From: Posidonia oceanica
Lineage: Eukaryota; Streptophyta; Magnoliopsida; Alismatales; Posidoniaceae
Reading direction: 5' to 3'
Length of the DNA stretch: 64,000 nt
Assembly: GCA_037176725.1 (NCBI GenBank)
Contig: JAZBRS010000029.1
Span: 41,798,001-41,862,000, forward strand
The position numbers were made by a program, and so were the translations under genes. Position 1 is the stretch's first letter, and each line of letters begins with the position of its first letter. A model generated the notes under the pieces. That model was not told the origin of the DNA. It did not search any database and saw nothing but the letters and a program-made list of their open reading frames with translations. Shown one piece after another: positions 1 through 11,928 of this stretch.

Positions 1-2206
1 ATTCATCTTTGCATTATTTTTTTTGTTTTGCTAACATTTGTCATACAAGGAGGAAGAAAGAAGAAGAAGCTCACCAAGCACGGGCACCCTTGGGCAACGC
101 TGGCGTTGTCCCAAGGTAGCTGAACCCGTAACCATATCACATCTCCCCAAAGCGTCTCGAGAGCCAGCGAAAGCGAACCGAGAGTGGCGATCACACCAAT
201 TCCATCACACGTGGAGTGACGGAGTTGGATACAAAAAGGAGACCCCGAGAAAGAGCAGATAGAGCCAAAAAGAATAAGCCTCTTCTCCTTCCCAAAACCC
301 CATATCCACATTGTGGATCTGCAAAAATGTGGTACATAACAGCAGTCGCTTCCAACGGTACAGGACTACGGTATAAATAAGCATACCAGGCTGCTTCCAG
401 ACAGTAAACATCCTAGCTCAAATTGCATATTGGAACCAAATCAAATCGTCCAGGAAATCATCGGAAAAGCAAGAGTGGATGTCAAAGAGCAGAAACATGC
501 AATGGATCGATGCTAGAGATGTCGAGGTCATCCCTCCCATCTCCATTTACCCATCGTCGAAACTCTTTAGGTCTAACGGCCATGGTTAAGGGCAGGAGCC
601 TACAAAGCTCTATCACTACTTGTGGCAGACAGAGAGGAAGGAAGGGAAAAGGGAATGATGCAATGCAGAAGCGAAATGGAATGGAATGCAACTCCTCCCA
701 TCCTCACCAGTCGACGCCCGACTTCTCGAGCTTTGGAGCGTCACTGAGGATTGGGATGGTGCGAGGGAGATGAGAGAATGCAATGCTAAATGCCAGAATT
801 CAAATGCCACTCCTCCCCATCCTCCTTGGTCGACGCCGGCACTCTCAAGCTCAGTAGGCCATGGGAGAGGCCGCGAGCTCAAAGGGATACCCCTAGAGCG
901 TCGTCGAGAATTGGGAAGGGATGAGGAGAGGGTGACGATGCTATGCAAGCGAAAAGGGACTACATTCGCCCCTCCCCATCCCCGTTCAGTTGCACCGGAG
1001 CTTCTCGAGCACCGCCGGCCATGGTGGTGGCCGCAAACTCAAGAGGCTCCTCTGGAGCACACCGAAGGGTGGAGGAGAGGAAGGAAATAAACAATGCAAA
1101 CCAGGAGAAGCTATGTGAACCGAGATGGGGCAAGCCACGCACTCAATGGCTGTTGGCCTCGTGCGGGCGGCGAACCATCGTCGGATAGGGATGCAACGAC
1201 AAACCTGGGAAAAAAAACTATATAAACCACAGGCAATTCACATAGAAAGGAACATCCACAGCTTATAGGAGAAGAATTCTAGGCTAGGGACGAGGTGGCA
1301 TACTTGTGGGTGCATTCGGATGTGGCTCTCGATATCGGTTGTGCTCTTCCAAGAAGCGACGCTCGATTGACGACGAAGGAGGAGGTGGCGGTCCAGCTAA
1401 TGCTCTGGACATAGTGCTCTCACACACACTGGCTCATGGGAAGGCTTTGGTTGTAGAGGAAGTGGGTTGCTCTCAGTGTGGTGCTCTCGGGATTGGGTGT
1501 GGGATGGTCTGCGACGGCTTTGCTCAAGGTGGCCGGAGACATAGGGATGCTGAGCTTAGGGACGCGCAAGGAGAGCCAAGCGGTGATGCCAAGAGAGTCC
1601 AAGAGGAATTCTCATGGGAAAAGAGGAGGTGTTTTATAGCAACTCAAAGTCATGCAGGCCGTTGATTTGAAATGGTTTTTGAGCTGGTTGGTTTTGATTT
1701 AAGTGTTAGGATTGGATGGGAATTTGATTTAGGATGAAGGGTACGATGGTCCTGGCAAATGTTGGTTCATGCCTAGATCCATGTGAGCCAATGAGGATCA
1801 AGGAATCAATGGTCCAAATGTGAATGGACCAAATGACCCTTTCAGCTGCTACTACTAACACAGGGCAAACGCACATGGAAACTGCGGAAGTAGTCAACGG
1901 TACCAAGCAATGGAGCTTGTCAGTGGTTGTTTCCAACGATGGTAAGCTGCAGTTGACCTATTGCAGAGTCGGTTGCATGATTCTTAGACCTGTTCCAAGA
2001 TTGTTTAGACCATCAATGGGTTTTGGGCTTGCTGTTATGAATGGGTTTAAGACTTGGAAGGGTTTTGTGTAGGTTTGAGGGTGTTGAAAGGGATTTGGGT
2101 AGGTTAGGTAGGTTTAGGGTTTAGTGGGTAATGCCTCGTCGCAACTTGGAGCAAACACTTCTGGAGAAATCTGCCAACGTGTGACTACAAAACTAGGGTG
2201 TCTACA
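1..2206 (-). mobile_element. LTR E (family A, Tat-like), left end outside window
   Basis: On the minus strand this reads from TGTAGACACCC at 2206 leftwards, the same start as the LTRs at 28715, 29093 and 61328. Stretches align with the LTR at 59012-61328: the block around 1090-1190 matches 60390-60500, and the block around 390-430 matches 59660-59700. The TATA box lies on the minus strand near 1636. The right boundary cuts into the plus-strand gag of element A, so this copy inserted into A; the target duplication would be ATTAC (2207-2211), but the left partner is off-window. It may be a solo LTR or the 5' LTR of a minus-strand element. The first ~330 bases align poorly with the other copies. 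ORFs here are shadows. Confidence 0.8.
1632..1639 (-). promoter_or_regulatory. TATA box of LTR E
   Basis: Minus strand reads CTATAAAA, followed by a short C-rich stretch, about 570 bp from the LTR start. The same arrangement occurs in the other family A LTRs, which fixes the LTR orientation. Confidence 0.6.
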
Positions 2207-2210
2207 ATTA

Positions 2211-4341
2211 CTTCCCCTTCTCTTCATGCATTCCGCTTCAGGGTGCATGGGGATTCTGCTACTACTCAGGGGCGTTGGCAGACTTTAGCTGGTCTGGAGA
2301 CTATCACCGAATCTGTCACGGTGACCGCCACTCGTGCTCCAGAAGTGCTGCCAGTCACCCCTTCCCTGGGCCTTCCTATTTCAGGAATCCAGTCAGCTAC
2401 GGTTCTCTGCTGTAGGGTCTGTCCCTTTCCCATTTTTGCCTCCCAGCTCTTCCATCGACGAGTCCCTGGTCATGCAAGTGCAGCATCTGATGGCTTTGGC
2501 ACAGAAGATGTGGGGCATGGCTCTTTCCCTCGACCCTACTTCCGTCACTCCTGTTGTGACCCCTGAGGTTTCGGTGCATCCCACTTTAGCTTTGTAGGGT
2601 CACCCCTCAACTTCAGCGATGGGGGCGCCATTTCTGCCTCCTGCACTACCACAGCACTTTACACAGCATGCAACTCCATCACCTGGTGGTCAGTCCCCTG
2701 GATTGGCAGGAGCACAGCACCCACTGAGTCCGTTGCCCTGGACCGTGCCGGTGCAACAACTGCTGCTCCCACACACTGCACCATACACTACATAGCTTGC
2801 TATCTATTCATCCCCTATGCATTAGCAGATTCAGATCCTTGCATTCATGCCACTACACTCTTCACCCTTGCACGGGTACGCTAGCCCTCATGCTTTGACA
2901 CCAAGAGGCGTGATGGTGGATCTGGAGGAGCACCCAAATGCGACCCATACAGCGTACGCGACACCTGCCTTAGCTACGCCTGTCTCATCAGCAGTAACCT
3001 CGAACGCCCTCCTCACCAGGATCGGTATTCTAGAAAGAGCACTACGTCTAGTGCAAGGTGGGGACCGGTGGTCCTACCAATTCCAAGACATCTGTTACTT
3101 CCCAGAGGTAACACTCCCTCTGAATTTCCACATCCTAGAATTCAAGAAATATAATGGTAGAGGCTGCCTGATATCGCATTTGAAGGCATACTATGGAGAC
3201 CTCACACAGTTGCACGCTGATGAGAGGTTTTTAATTTGTTTGTTCCAGAAGAGTCTAACAAGGCCCACTCTCAAATGGTTTACCTCGTTAGACATGGCCA
3301 CCATCAAGACTTGGAATGACCTTAGCCAGGAATTCCTAGAACAGTACTCCTTCAACCTCGACTTGATCCCTAAGCACAAGGATCTTGTTGCAACCCAGCA
3401 GAAGCCCCACGAACCATTCAGGGAGTACGTCGGTCGCTGGCATGCCTTAGCCTCCTAGGTCAAAGATAGGCCCTCGAATGAGGAGTCTATCGAGATCATC
3501 ATCAAAAGAGCGCAGCCAGTGACTGGGGCTCTACTCAGCATACAACCCATCATTAGTTTTGCATCCCTGATTAGGGTTGACGCTCGTGTGGAAAGCTCAC
3601 TGCAAATAGGGAATTTTCCCACACTAACTGCATTGGCTAGGCAGGCCAACACCTCCGGTAGCAACAACAATGGCAATAGCAGCAACAACGACTCTAGCAC
3701 CAGCTACCCCAAGAAGCCAACTGTTGTGTACATCGAACCTCCTACAATGCCTACCAGTGCAGTGAGCCAACTAGGCTAAACTCAGTTAGCTTCTGCACCT
3801 AGCATTCAACTCACCATACAAATCACCACCATCGTCGAGCCTGTGCATCACGTCGTACCAGCTCGGCAAGGATAGCAGCCAGGGCAAAGACGATCTCGCC
3901 ACATAGAGAGCGACTACACTCCACTAGTCAAGCTACTAAGCATCGTCATCCCTAAGGTTGCGTCATTTCTAAGGCTCCCAGAAACTCATCCGCCACCGAA
4001 CCCACTTCCACAAAGGTATGACACGAGCTCATACTACAATTATCATCGAGCTACAGGGCACTCGACTGATAACTGCCGCACTCTTTGGGACGTCATTCAG
4101 AATTTGATTGACAATGGAGTCATTGTCATCAACACGCAGGAGGTAGTACACACAAACTCTAGCACCAGCACCGGCACACCCCAGTATAGCCAGCCAACCC
4201 TTGCCTGAGTTTATAGGCTCTAGGGATGCTGGAACCTCAAGGGTCTATCTTCTTGCTCCTGTCCTTTCTGATTCCAGCCCCTCCTCGATGGATCCTTTTG
4301 ATCTCAACGGTGTGGTTCCCTCTCTTGTTCCTATCCTCCAG
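2211..4341 (+). pseudogene. gag: gag of element A, multiple in-frame stops
   Basis: Capsid/nucleocapsid protein of an LTR retrotransposon. From about 2334 one frame runs to 4208 with TAG or TAA stops near 2595, 2796, 2820, 3457, 3777 and 3870 and TGA at 4206. A frame change near 2390 joins it to an upstream stretch (2207-2390), and another near 4200 leads to a terminal TAG at about 4340. The central part (2847-3458) has the plant retrotransposon gag pattern: Y-N-G-R-G, then KWFTSL, TWNDLSQEFLEQY and EPFREYVGRW. Around 4040-4110 a degenerate zinc knuckle (YYNYHRATGHSTDNC) has Tyr where the first Cys is expected. Most stops fit CAA/CAG-to-TAA/TAG changes. The N-terminus was removed or displaced by LTR E. 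No pol follows. Confidence 0.8.
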
Positions 4342-6002
4342 TAGAGGGCCCAACATAGGGTTTGCCTATCTACCGTGCACCAATTCGACTCTGCAAGTGC
4401 AAGCACCCTGGATCCCAACAAGAGGCACAAACCAGTAGTTCCAACAGCCTTAGAAGTCTCAGCAATTTCAACAGCATCACTGTCAGTCTCAACAACTTCA
4501 GCAGTACTACCAAAATAATTAGTAGCGGTAGCACCATCAACAGCAGCAAGGCAGCCAACAGTAGGGACCGGAGCTGTATCCTTTTGCCTATTTCTTCAAT
4601 GCTTTCTTTTTTCCTTCAAAAAAATGCAAAAAAAAACACAAAAATTTTCAAAAGCAAAAAATTAAAAAAAATCAAAATCATGAAAAACAAAATATCTGAT
4701 CTGCCCAATGACGAAAATTGGAAAAGCAAGCCTACTTAGGAAGAGAACTATTCCTCCTCAGTTGACACTCCCTAGACAAATAGGCAAGTGAGGGAGCCAC
4801 CATCCACCAAAAGCAGGACGGAGTGTCCAAACTCCGTAAGGGACCTACACCTCCAAGAGGGAGACAAAATGCTAGGGTATGACTGAGTGAGTGAGCAAAG
4901 AAAGAATGCATATCCACATGGGCATAAAAGAAAGATGAAGACAGAAGGCGTAGACAGAAGTCAGTCCTAGACAAAGGGATGCACAAAGTAGCCATATCCC
5001 TACGTCACCTTGGAGAGGAGTCAGAGCATGCGGCTAGGAAGCCCACATCTCCAAAGGGACTAGCCACCCCTTTCCTGCAACAAAAGCCTCCAGCCCAGAC
5101 CAGGCACCTATTACCTCCAAGCTAGGGATAGAGCGAACCCGAGTGTCCATGAGGGAGAAAAAGAAAACGAGAGCCTCAAAAGAGCAGGTGTAGGGCCCTA
5201 AAGAGTTTGGCAAGGAGCCTGATCCACAACCCACAGAGAGCTTAAGCGCCACCACCCACCAAGGAGTGCCACCCACAGAGAGCTTAAGCGCCACCACCCA
5301 CCAAGGAGTGCCACCCACAGCTTGTGAGTCTTGGTAGGGTCTATTGAGTTGAGGGCATCCTCCTCCTTTTTAGTAAGCATAACGCTTTCAAGCATAACTG
5401 AGGGCAAATAATAAAAAACCACTCATGATCAACCATCTTGCTTCTTATTATAATTCTTTTTCTTGCTTATGCATCACCTCGTAAATTCCCACAGAACGTT
5501 CAACTAGGGGCATGTCAACTACCCTTTAAGCCCAAGGATACCACTCAGATTTGCAGAATCAGCAGCATGGCAACAGTCACCCCACAGCAAGATAAAACTC
5601 TACAAACACCAGCGAGGACATCCAACAGTAGCACAATCAAGCACAGAAAAGCAAGAATACAATAGCTGGGCAAGCAAAAAAGTGGCACACAATCCAAGCA
5701 CGCATATCAAAGGTAGACTACAATCTTCTCAAAAGGCCGGAGCCAAGAGTCCAGCAAGCAAGCCTCGTCCTGTGCCTCAGCTAGCATACAGTAGAAATGG
5801 TCTAGGGTGCACTCGCAGACAAGATCCACCCCTTGCATACTCCATTTGCTGAACCAACCGGTTTGGCCCCCCTACTTACGCATCTCTCTGTCCTCTAGCC
5901 GCCCACACATCTTGGGTGGTCTATGATGACCAGCATGTTTGCAGCTTGCCTTTCCTTGGAAAAACATCGCATGCCTACTCTGAGACCATTGCATGCCCAC
6001 GA
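4342..6002 (+). other. Non-coding internal region of element A, with A-rich tract
   Basis: No frame with recognisable protein similarity. An A-rich low-complexity tract spans about 4615-4700. Element C has a matching layout, with an A-rich tract after its gag (13130-13290). Translations with Ser/Asn/Thr runs near 4430-4560 come from simple sequence. No pol remnant was found. Confidence 0.6.
5231..5318. repeat. Direct tandem duplication, 42-bp period, two copies
   Basis: Two nearly identical copies containing GAGCTTAAGCGCCACCACCC and AAGGAGTGCCACCCAC lie head to tail, 42 bases apart. It sits in the non-coding interior of element A. Confidence 0.9.
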
Positions 6003-6400
6003 AGCAGACCCATCTGCATCTCGATACTAGGGGCAAGTCAGCTGCCTTTTGCTATCCTCTTCTCGATACCAGGGGCATGCCAGCTGCCTTTTGGTATCCT
6101 CTTCTCGATACCAGGGGAATGTCAGCTGCCCTTTGGTATCTTCTTCTCGATACCAGGGGCATGTCAGCTGCCTTTTGGTATCCTCTTCTCGATACCAAAG
6201 GCATGTCAACTGTCCTTTGGTTCTTCCTTCTCGATACTAGAGGCATGTCAACTGCCTTCTGGTATCTTCCTTTTGATACTAGGGGCATGTTAGCTGCCTT
6301 TTGGTATCCTCCTCTTGGTACTAGGGGCACGTCGGTCGCTCTTTGGTATCATCCTTTTGATACTAGGAGCATGTCAGCTGTCCTTTAGTATCCTCTTTTG
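6003..6400 (+). repeat. 42-bp tandem repeat in the element A 3' UTR
   Basis: About nine imperfect copies of a ~42-bp unit: GATACCAGGGGCATGTCAGC, then TGCC, then TTTGGTATC. Each unit starts with GATACCA and ends with TGGTATC, so each can fold on itself. Element B carries related sequence on the minus strand at about 61880-62020 (GGTATC/GATACC with GGGGCATG). Long open frames on both strands here result from the repeat period being a multiple of three. Confidence 0.9.
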
Positions 6401-6473
6401 GGCTGGCATCTCGACCTGTCGCAAGATCGCCTTCAGCCCTTTGCCATACCTGTAGGTCGGGTTTTCCCCTCTT

Positions 6474-6562
6474 CCCTGCTTGCTTTCTCTGGATCATCGT
6501 GCTAGACAAACAAGGTCCAATTTTGACTCCTTCTTCGGGACTTCACTCCGGTTGAACGAAGT
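6474..6562 (+). repeat. Satellite array of element A, left stub before element C
   Basis: One monomer of the ~84-bp 3' UTR satellite (ATCATCGTGCTAGAC, CTTCACTCCGGTTGAACGAAG), cut by element C. The array resumes in register at 25248. The last five bases, GAAGT, are the target duplication of C. Confidence 0.9.
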
Positions 6563-6954
6563 TGTAGATATCCCATTTTCGCATTTCCTAGAGTTCATAG
6601 AGGATAGGAACTTCTGAGACACCCAGATCACACAACTAAGGCTTAATAACATATTTTCCGGAGTTTTCATGATCTGCTTAAAAACAATGCTTGATTTTAT
6701 TTGACTTAAGGTTGTTGGCTGTGGCAGAGCTGACGCACTCAAACTCGTGGCAAGTCCGAGTACCTTGACCACACGTTATCCCACTCAAATCTGTGGCAGA
6801 TTTGAGTCAAAGAAGATGTTTTTATGATTTCATGAGATATCTGAAGTTTCCCAGCCTTTTATCTTGTTTTCTCTGGGCAAAACCTAAAAGCTAGGGCTAG
6901 AAATGATCTGAGGTTGCTAGTTGCCATCTATGGAGGCGACCTTGACCGGCGCCC

Positions 6955-7072
6955 TTTCAACAGGCGACTAACATAGGTGCCCTTTCAACAGGCGACTAAC
7001 ATAGGTGCCCTTTCAATAGGCGACTAACATAGGCGTCCTTTCAACAGGCGACTAGTTAAGGCGTCATCACAG
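6955..7072 (+). repeat. 28-bp tandem repeat in the U3 region of LTR C
   Basis: Four imperfect copies of a unit with AGGCGACTAACATAGG and GCCCTTTCAAC. The 3' LTR keeps only about two copies (24085-24140), so copy number changed after or during insertion. The GGCGACT motif recurs outside the array, at 7155, 7225, 7315 and 8450. Confidence 0.85.
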
Positions 7073-7480
7073 TAGGCTCATTTAACTGCCTCTGGCAGTT
7101 GTCTTGATGGTTATTTCCCATGATCCCCTCGACCACTAGGCGCCAACCTAACAGGCGACTAACGGTCGTGGAACTGCAATGGTTATTTCCCACGACCCCT
7201 CAACTGTTAGGCGCCAACCTAACCGGCGACTAATGATCGTGGTTCCCATCAACCGAATTTCTACGGTTTTCTCCACGTCAGCTTGGCCGGTTGCTAGTAT
7301 TAGGCGCCTACCCATGCGGCGACTAGCTATAACTGCCACCTCTCTTCTGGAAATTTCTACGGTTTTCTCCACGTTTGCTTGGGCAGTTGCTGGTCTTAGT
7401 CGCCTACCCATGCGGCGACTGGCCATAACTGTCACTTTTTCTAGAATTTCTATGTGTTAACCATCCACACCCCTTGGAGT

Positions 7481-7490
7481 CTATAAATAG
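7481..7490 (+). promoter_or_regulatory. TATA box of the 5' LTR of C
   Basis: CTATAAATAG, about 920 bp into the LTR and conserved at 24577-24586 in the 3' copy. It marks the expected U3/R boundary region and the plus orientation of C. Confidence 0.7.
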
Positions 7491-8151
7491 ACCCCGTGGG
7501 TCAATGTTTGAACTCTCAGCCAGTTGTGAGGAAAACCTATCTTGGAGAAATTCCCTTTAGGTTTTTAGGGTTTTGAGCTTCCACCTTCAAAGAGTTAGAG
7601 TTTCCAAGCCAGAAACCCTAGTCTCCACCTTCAAAAGAGAAACCTAGATCCCAGAGATCACTACACCCAACTATGATCTCAGAGATCTCGAGCCTAGCCG
7701 GAGCTCCGACCGTGCCTCCACTTCTACTCCACTGCATACAGCACGAGGGCGAAGGGAGTATCTTCTTCCAATCTTTTTCATTACATTTCATATTGCATTC
7801 CTTAAAATAGAACCCATAGCATATGCATGCGGGGAACAACCCCTAGTTAGTATTAGATCTATTTGTTTCTAGTATTCTCTGTTCTTCTTTGTTATCATTT
7901 ACTACACACCAACTTATCTAGATCTCTTGTTTTTGTTTATTTGTTTTGAAGGAAAGGAAACGCTTATGTAACACGAGGGAGCCCTTAGACGACATCCAGC
8001 CGTTAGTCTAGTGGTCCGAGGACCTACATCTTCATAATCTCCCCCAATGTGTCTTGTCTACCCAAAGGCGAGTGGCAATCACAACAAAAGTTGACAACGT
8101 ATGTGGAGGCACAGTCATCTTCTTAAACACCCCCCAAAATCCACATCCACA

Positions 8152-9477
8152 GTCTCTGACGATTACGGTGGGACTCGACTTTAGCCAACCCCCGTGCTAC
8201 GTAAGTAATTCCTTTCGTTCCTTTCCATTATTCTTATAGATCTAGGTGTAGTTTTTGGTTCGGGTGATCGTGCGATTACGTTTTCACAACTCCCAAGCCT
8301 TTATCAGTTTTTTTTCTTTTTATATCTGTTTCTAACATCAGTAAAACCCAAAGCTCCAACAGTTGGATCTGTTTTACTAAGGTCAGAAGACTCTGCATCT
8401 GAGCCGCCTATCCAAGGAGCGTCTGTCCTAGCCACACCTCCAGCAGGCGACTGACAGAGGCACCATTGCAACAGGCGACTCATCCCAGTCCGTTTTTTTT
8501 ACTACAGATCATTAGTTTTTCTGTAATTTATGTTGTATTTTTGGATCTGCAGTTACATAAAAAATTAAAAACAACTATTCTTGTCCACTATGTTTTAGCT
8601 TTTTAATGGTCTCTAGATTTGTTGTGTCCACTCTTAAGGTGGAAACTAATTGTTTTATATTAAAGTTAAAGTTCCTTGAGGAAGTCTTCCTCTAGCTAGA
8701 ACAATTAACCTGAGCGAACCCGGGCCAGTGCAAGTCGCTCTCCCATACTCAGTGTTAATTGCAATAGTTAGATCAAGATCTCTAGGTGTCCTAAGTGTTA
8801 TTATTGACTCCTCTTTCTCCCTGAGTCAATATTAAAACTTGGTAGATACTTTGCACTTTAATATTTCGTATTTATTTATTGTTTTGTGGTTTGACTAAGT
8901 ACCGAGCCTAAGGACAGAATCCTAGGTGGAGGGTCCTTCTTTAGAGAAACAAGCCCCCATCTAGGCCCTCTTGGTGGACCCTAATGAAGGTCAAGGAGTG
9001 GTACCTGAAAGCAAAAATCCCATTTACTTGTGACACACATGCAGGTTTAATTAATCGACTAATTAAACACTTAAACAAGTAAAAGCGGCGCTCTGTTTGA
9101 AACATCATTTCACTTTTTTTCCTGACTGTTGCGGGGTCTGTCCAAGACAGACCTGGTTTGCTGACTAAACAGAGGCATAGCCGCCTATTCGGAAGGCGCC
9201 TCGCTCAGCCGCCAGTGCAAACGGTGACTTGTTTGGCCGCTTGTTCTACAAGCGACAGCAGGGAAACCTTTTCGTTTTAGAGTGCCTTGCTTGCAGGAAT
9301 TTAATTTTACTGTTCGCAGGTTGCAGGAGTGACGACATAAACTGTTCCTGTTTATTTTCCTTTATTCCATCGAGTCTGTATTAACTAGTGTATTGAGTCT
9401 GTAATTTCCTTTTAAATCTCTTGTAATAGTCTGTAATAGTCTAAAAAAAAAAAAAAAGAAGAAAAGAAGAAAAAAAA
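8152..9477 (+). other. 5' untranslated leader of element C
   Basis: Non-coding sequence between the 5' LTR and the gag start. I could not assign a primer-binding site with confidence just after 8151. Two further GGCGACT-type motifs occur near 8450 and 9200. It ends in an A-rich tract (9444-9477) immediately before the gag ATG. Confidence 0.6.
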
Positions 9478-11928
9478 ATGGAATACACTGGCACATCATC
9501 TACCTCCACCTCCATGGAGCAACAGACCCTAGGCCCAGATGGGTTCTTCTACCGGGACTCAACTCCACAAGTAGAAGGGTCGGGAACCCCTCGGTTCTCA
9601 CAGGTAGCAGGACAGCAACAGTTCCCGCATGTCTCCATCCCCTTCGATTACAATACTGAAGATGGAAGAGAAACAAATCATCCTCAAACATGGGACACTC
9701 AGCCTGAGCTTACACGTCCGGAGTTGACTTCCCATGTAGTGCCTTCCGTCATGACTACCTCTCATCCAACTGAGGAGGAAACACACGAGGTCCGACAGTC
9801 CCTGGCTCAACAACACTTCACCTACACAAACCCACAAACCTCAACCCTCCAATAACACCACAACCACTTATTCCATACACCAGTCTATACGCATGCCATA
9901 CCAGACCCTACCTTCCCTAACCAACGTTCCTACCCACCATACCACACGAAGCCCACCTACCCTTACATCCATCCAACTCCGCCATATACAACCCAATACA
10001 TACCACAACCTCCCGTTATTACACAATACTACCCCACTCCACTTCCATCATCGTTCTTCCATCCACAACAACCTCCTATTAACCCACAATACTACCCTAC
10101 ATGACCCCAGTCATCCTTCTTTCCCCCGCAACATAACCCGTCATTACCACCATTCCCACAGACACACAAACACCTAAACCAGGGACAACAAGCCGTGCCA
10201 GGACAGAACATCAAGAGAATGATCTCTGAAGCACTAACAGAGGCGGGAGTTACGACTAAAGCACTGATAGGGTTTGACACATCCAAGTTTCCTCATTTTG
10301 TTCTTCCACCTGGATTCAAAATACCAAAAATGAGGAAATACAGTGCAATAGAGGATCCAAGGGGCCATCTAGCCACATTTGCCATGGACACTCTACCCTA
10401 TCAATATGACAACGGGCTTATAATCTACCTCTTCTTTAAAAGCTTGGAAGGAGAAGCACTGGGATGGTTCAACACGCTCACAGCGTATGATCTCAGTGAC
10501 TTCAAGATGGTCCAAGAGAAACTTTTGTGCTAATATGTCCATCGCATCCAGCACAAGCCTACAATGAGCGACCTCCTCGCTGAAAATATGAAACATAATG
10601 AGAAGTTCGCCACTTTTGCAAGTAGATGAAGAGACATGGCTGCAAGATCTAAATGCTATATTCATGAAAGCCAAGCTGTCGAGATCATCGCCCGAAACAC
10701 TACAGGAGCACTCAGAACAGGGCTACTAATGAGTGACCTCCAAACATACCCTCAGCTACATGAGCGTGCTGCAAGAATACTCCGTCACAGAGAGGATCTA
10801 TCATTCTTAGAGCTCGAGGGAAAGGACAAGAAGAAAAGCATCGGCCATACACTTGAAGGGATCACTGGTGACATGGCCCAGGTCTCAATTCAACAAAGGT
10901 AGAAGGGCCAATACCAGTCTGAGCAATCACTCCTGGCCAAAGGGCAACTGACCCAGTATCAACCAGAGCCGTACCTAAGCCAACCAACGCAGTACCAGGG
11001 GCAGTTAGTGCAGCCAATACAGCACCAACAACAACAACCACCTGATTATCCAGTACATGCCCAGCAAAGATACCAGGGGCAACAACAAGGGCAGAGGAAC
11101 TATCACAGCATCCCTCCTCCATGAAGCTACAAAGGCCCTCAGAGGCAAAACTATCCTCCTCTTCCTGAATCAATCCCCGATACATTCAGGATGCTGGTTG
11201 AGACTGGAGATCTGCAGCTCCCAAAGCATAGTCCGAGCTACCCAAACGCTAATATGGCCAAGCATTGCCCTTATCATCAGAACAATAGGCACACCCTTGA
11301 AGAATGCTTCATCGTCAAAGATAAAATACATAATCTTAATGACAAGGGTGATATCATGTGGCCTGAGCTCAAAGCTAGACTAAAGATGGCTCAAGAAGGG
11401 CAGCAGGTGATGCAGACACATCAAGAGCCCTTGTTCAACTACCGAGTAGATCATGCAGATGCAGAGATCATCTTATCAGTTGCTCGGGCTGAGTTCGCGT
11501 CCATCTAGTGCATACCAGCAGATCCAGAGTAGAGCCCAACCAGCGAAAGGGACCTTGATTCCCATGTACCCCAGGACTTAACAAAGGAAGGCTGCTCACC
11601 CATCTATGATGAGTACACTGACCCAGACTGGTGCAATGAAAAGGCAATGGACTCTCAGATGTTCCAAGACATAATTCAAGAAAGCCAGTTGCCCATCTAC
11701 GATGAGTATACGGATTCAGACTGGTATAAAGCAGAAGCTGCACTCAGTTCACTCTGCCAAGCTCTCCATGCAGCACAAGCAAGAGCTGATCCTCCTCCTA
11801 AGCTGCCCGACCCTACAAACAGACACACTAGGGGTAGTCATGAGCACTATGGTCGAGGAGAGGTTACTACAGAGCACATCGGTAGCCACACTTCAAGAGG
11901 ATGGGGAAATCTGATAGCCTCACTCTGA
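9478..11928 (+). pseudogene. gag: gag of element C, one frame with about eight stops
   Basis: A single reading frame starts at ATG 9478 after an A-rich leader and reaches a TGA at 11926. Stops interrupt it at 9853, 10102, 10531, 10627, 10900, 11122, 11506 and 11530; most are TAA/TAG as expected from CAA/CAG decay. The first ~240 codons are Gln-, Pro- and Tyr-rich. The capsid-like part (10195-10900) contains LPPGFKIPKMRKY, FFKSLEGEALGWFNTL and ALRTGLL. A Gln-rich linker follows, then a zinc-knuckle-like segment near 11265-11310 (CPYHQNNRHTLEEC) with an I-H-N-L tail, typical of Tat-like gag. The C-terminus holds a duplicated PIYDEYTD motif (near 11600 and 11697). No protease or pol follows. Confidence 0.82.

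Larger units (their letters stand above)
6563..8151 (+). mobile_element. 5' LTR of element C
   Basis: 1589 bp, TG...CA, aligning along its length with 23698-25247. A TATA box CTATAAATAG lies near 7481. Differences from the 3' copy include extra copies of a 28-bp repeat (6955-7072). ORFs inside are shadows. Confidence 0.95.

Noticed and set aside
1..330. GAGTGGCGATCACA at about 190 resembles the U5 of element C (8070, 25170)
   Set aside because: Too short and in the wrong orientation for the surrounding LTR; could be chance or an older fragment.
2085..2140. Telomere-like GGTTTAGGGTTTAG
   Set aside because: Only about two units within an LTR; the inverted counterparts in other family A LTRs (AAACCTACCC) show it is part of the LTR.
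8152..8180. Primer-binding site of element C
   Set aside because: Sequence after the LTR (GTCTCTGACGATTACGGTGG) does not clearly match a tRNA 3' end that I can name.
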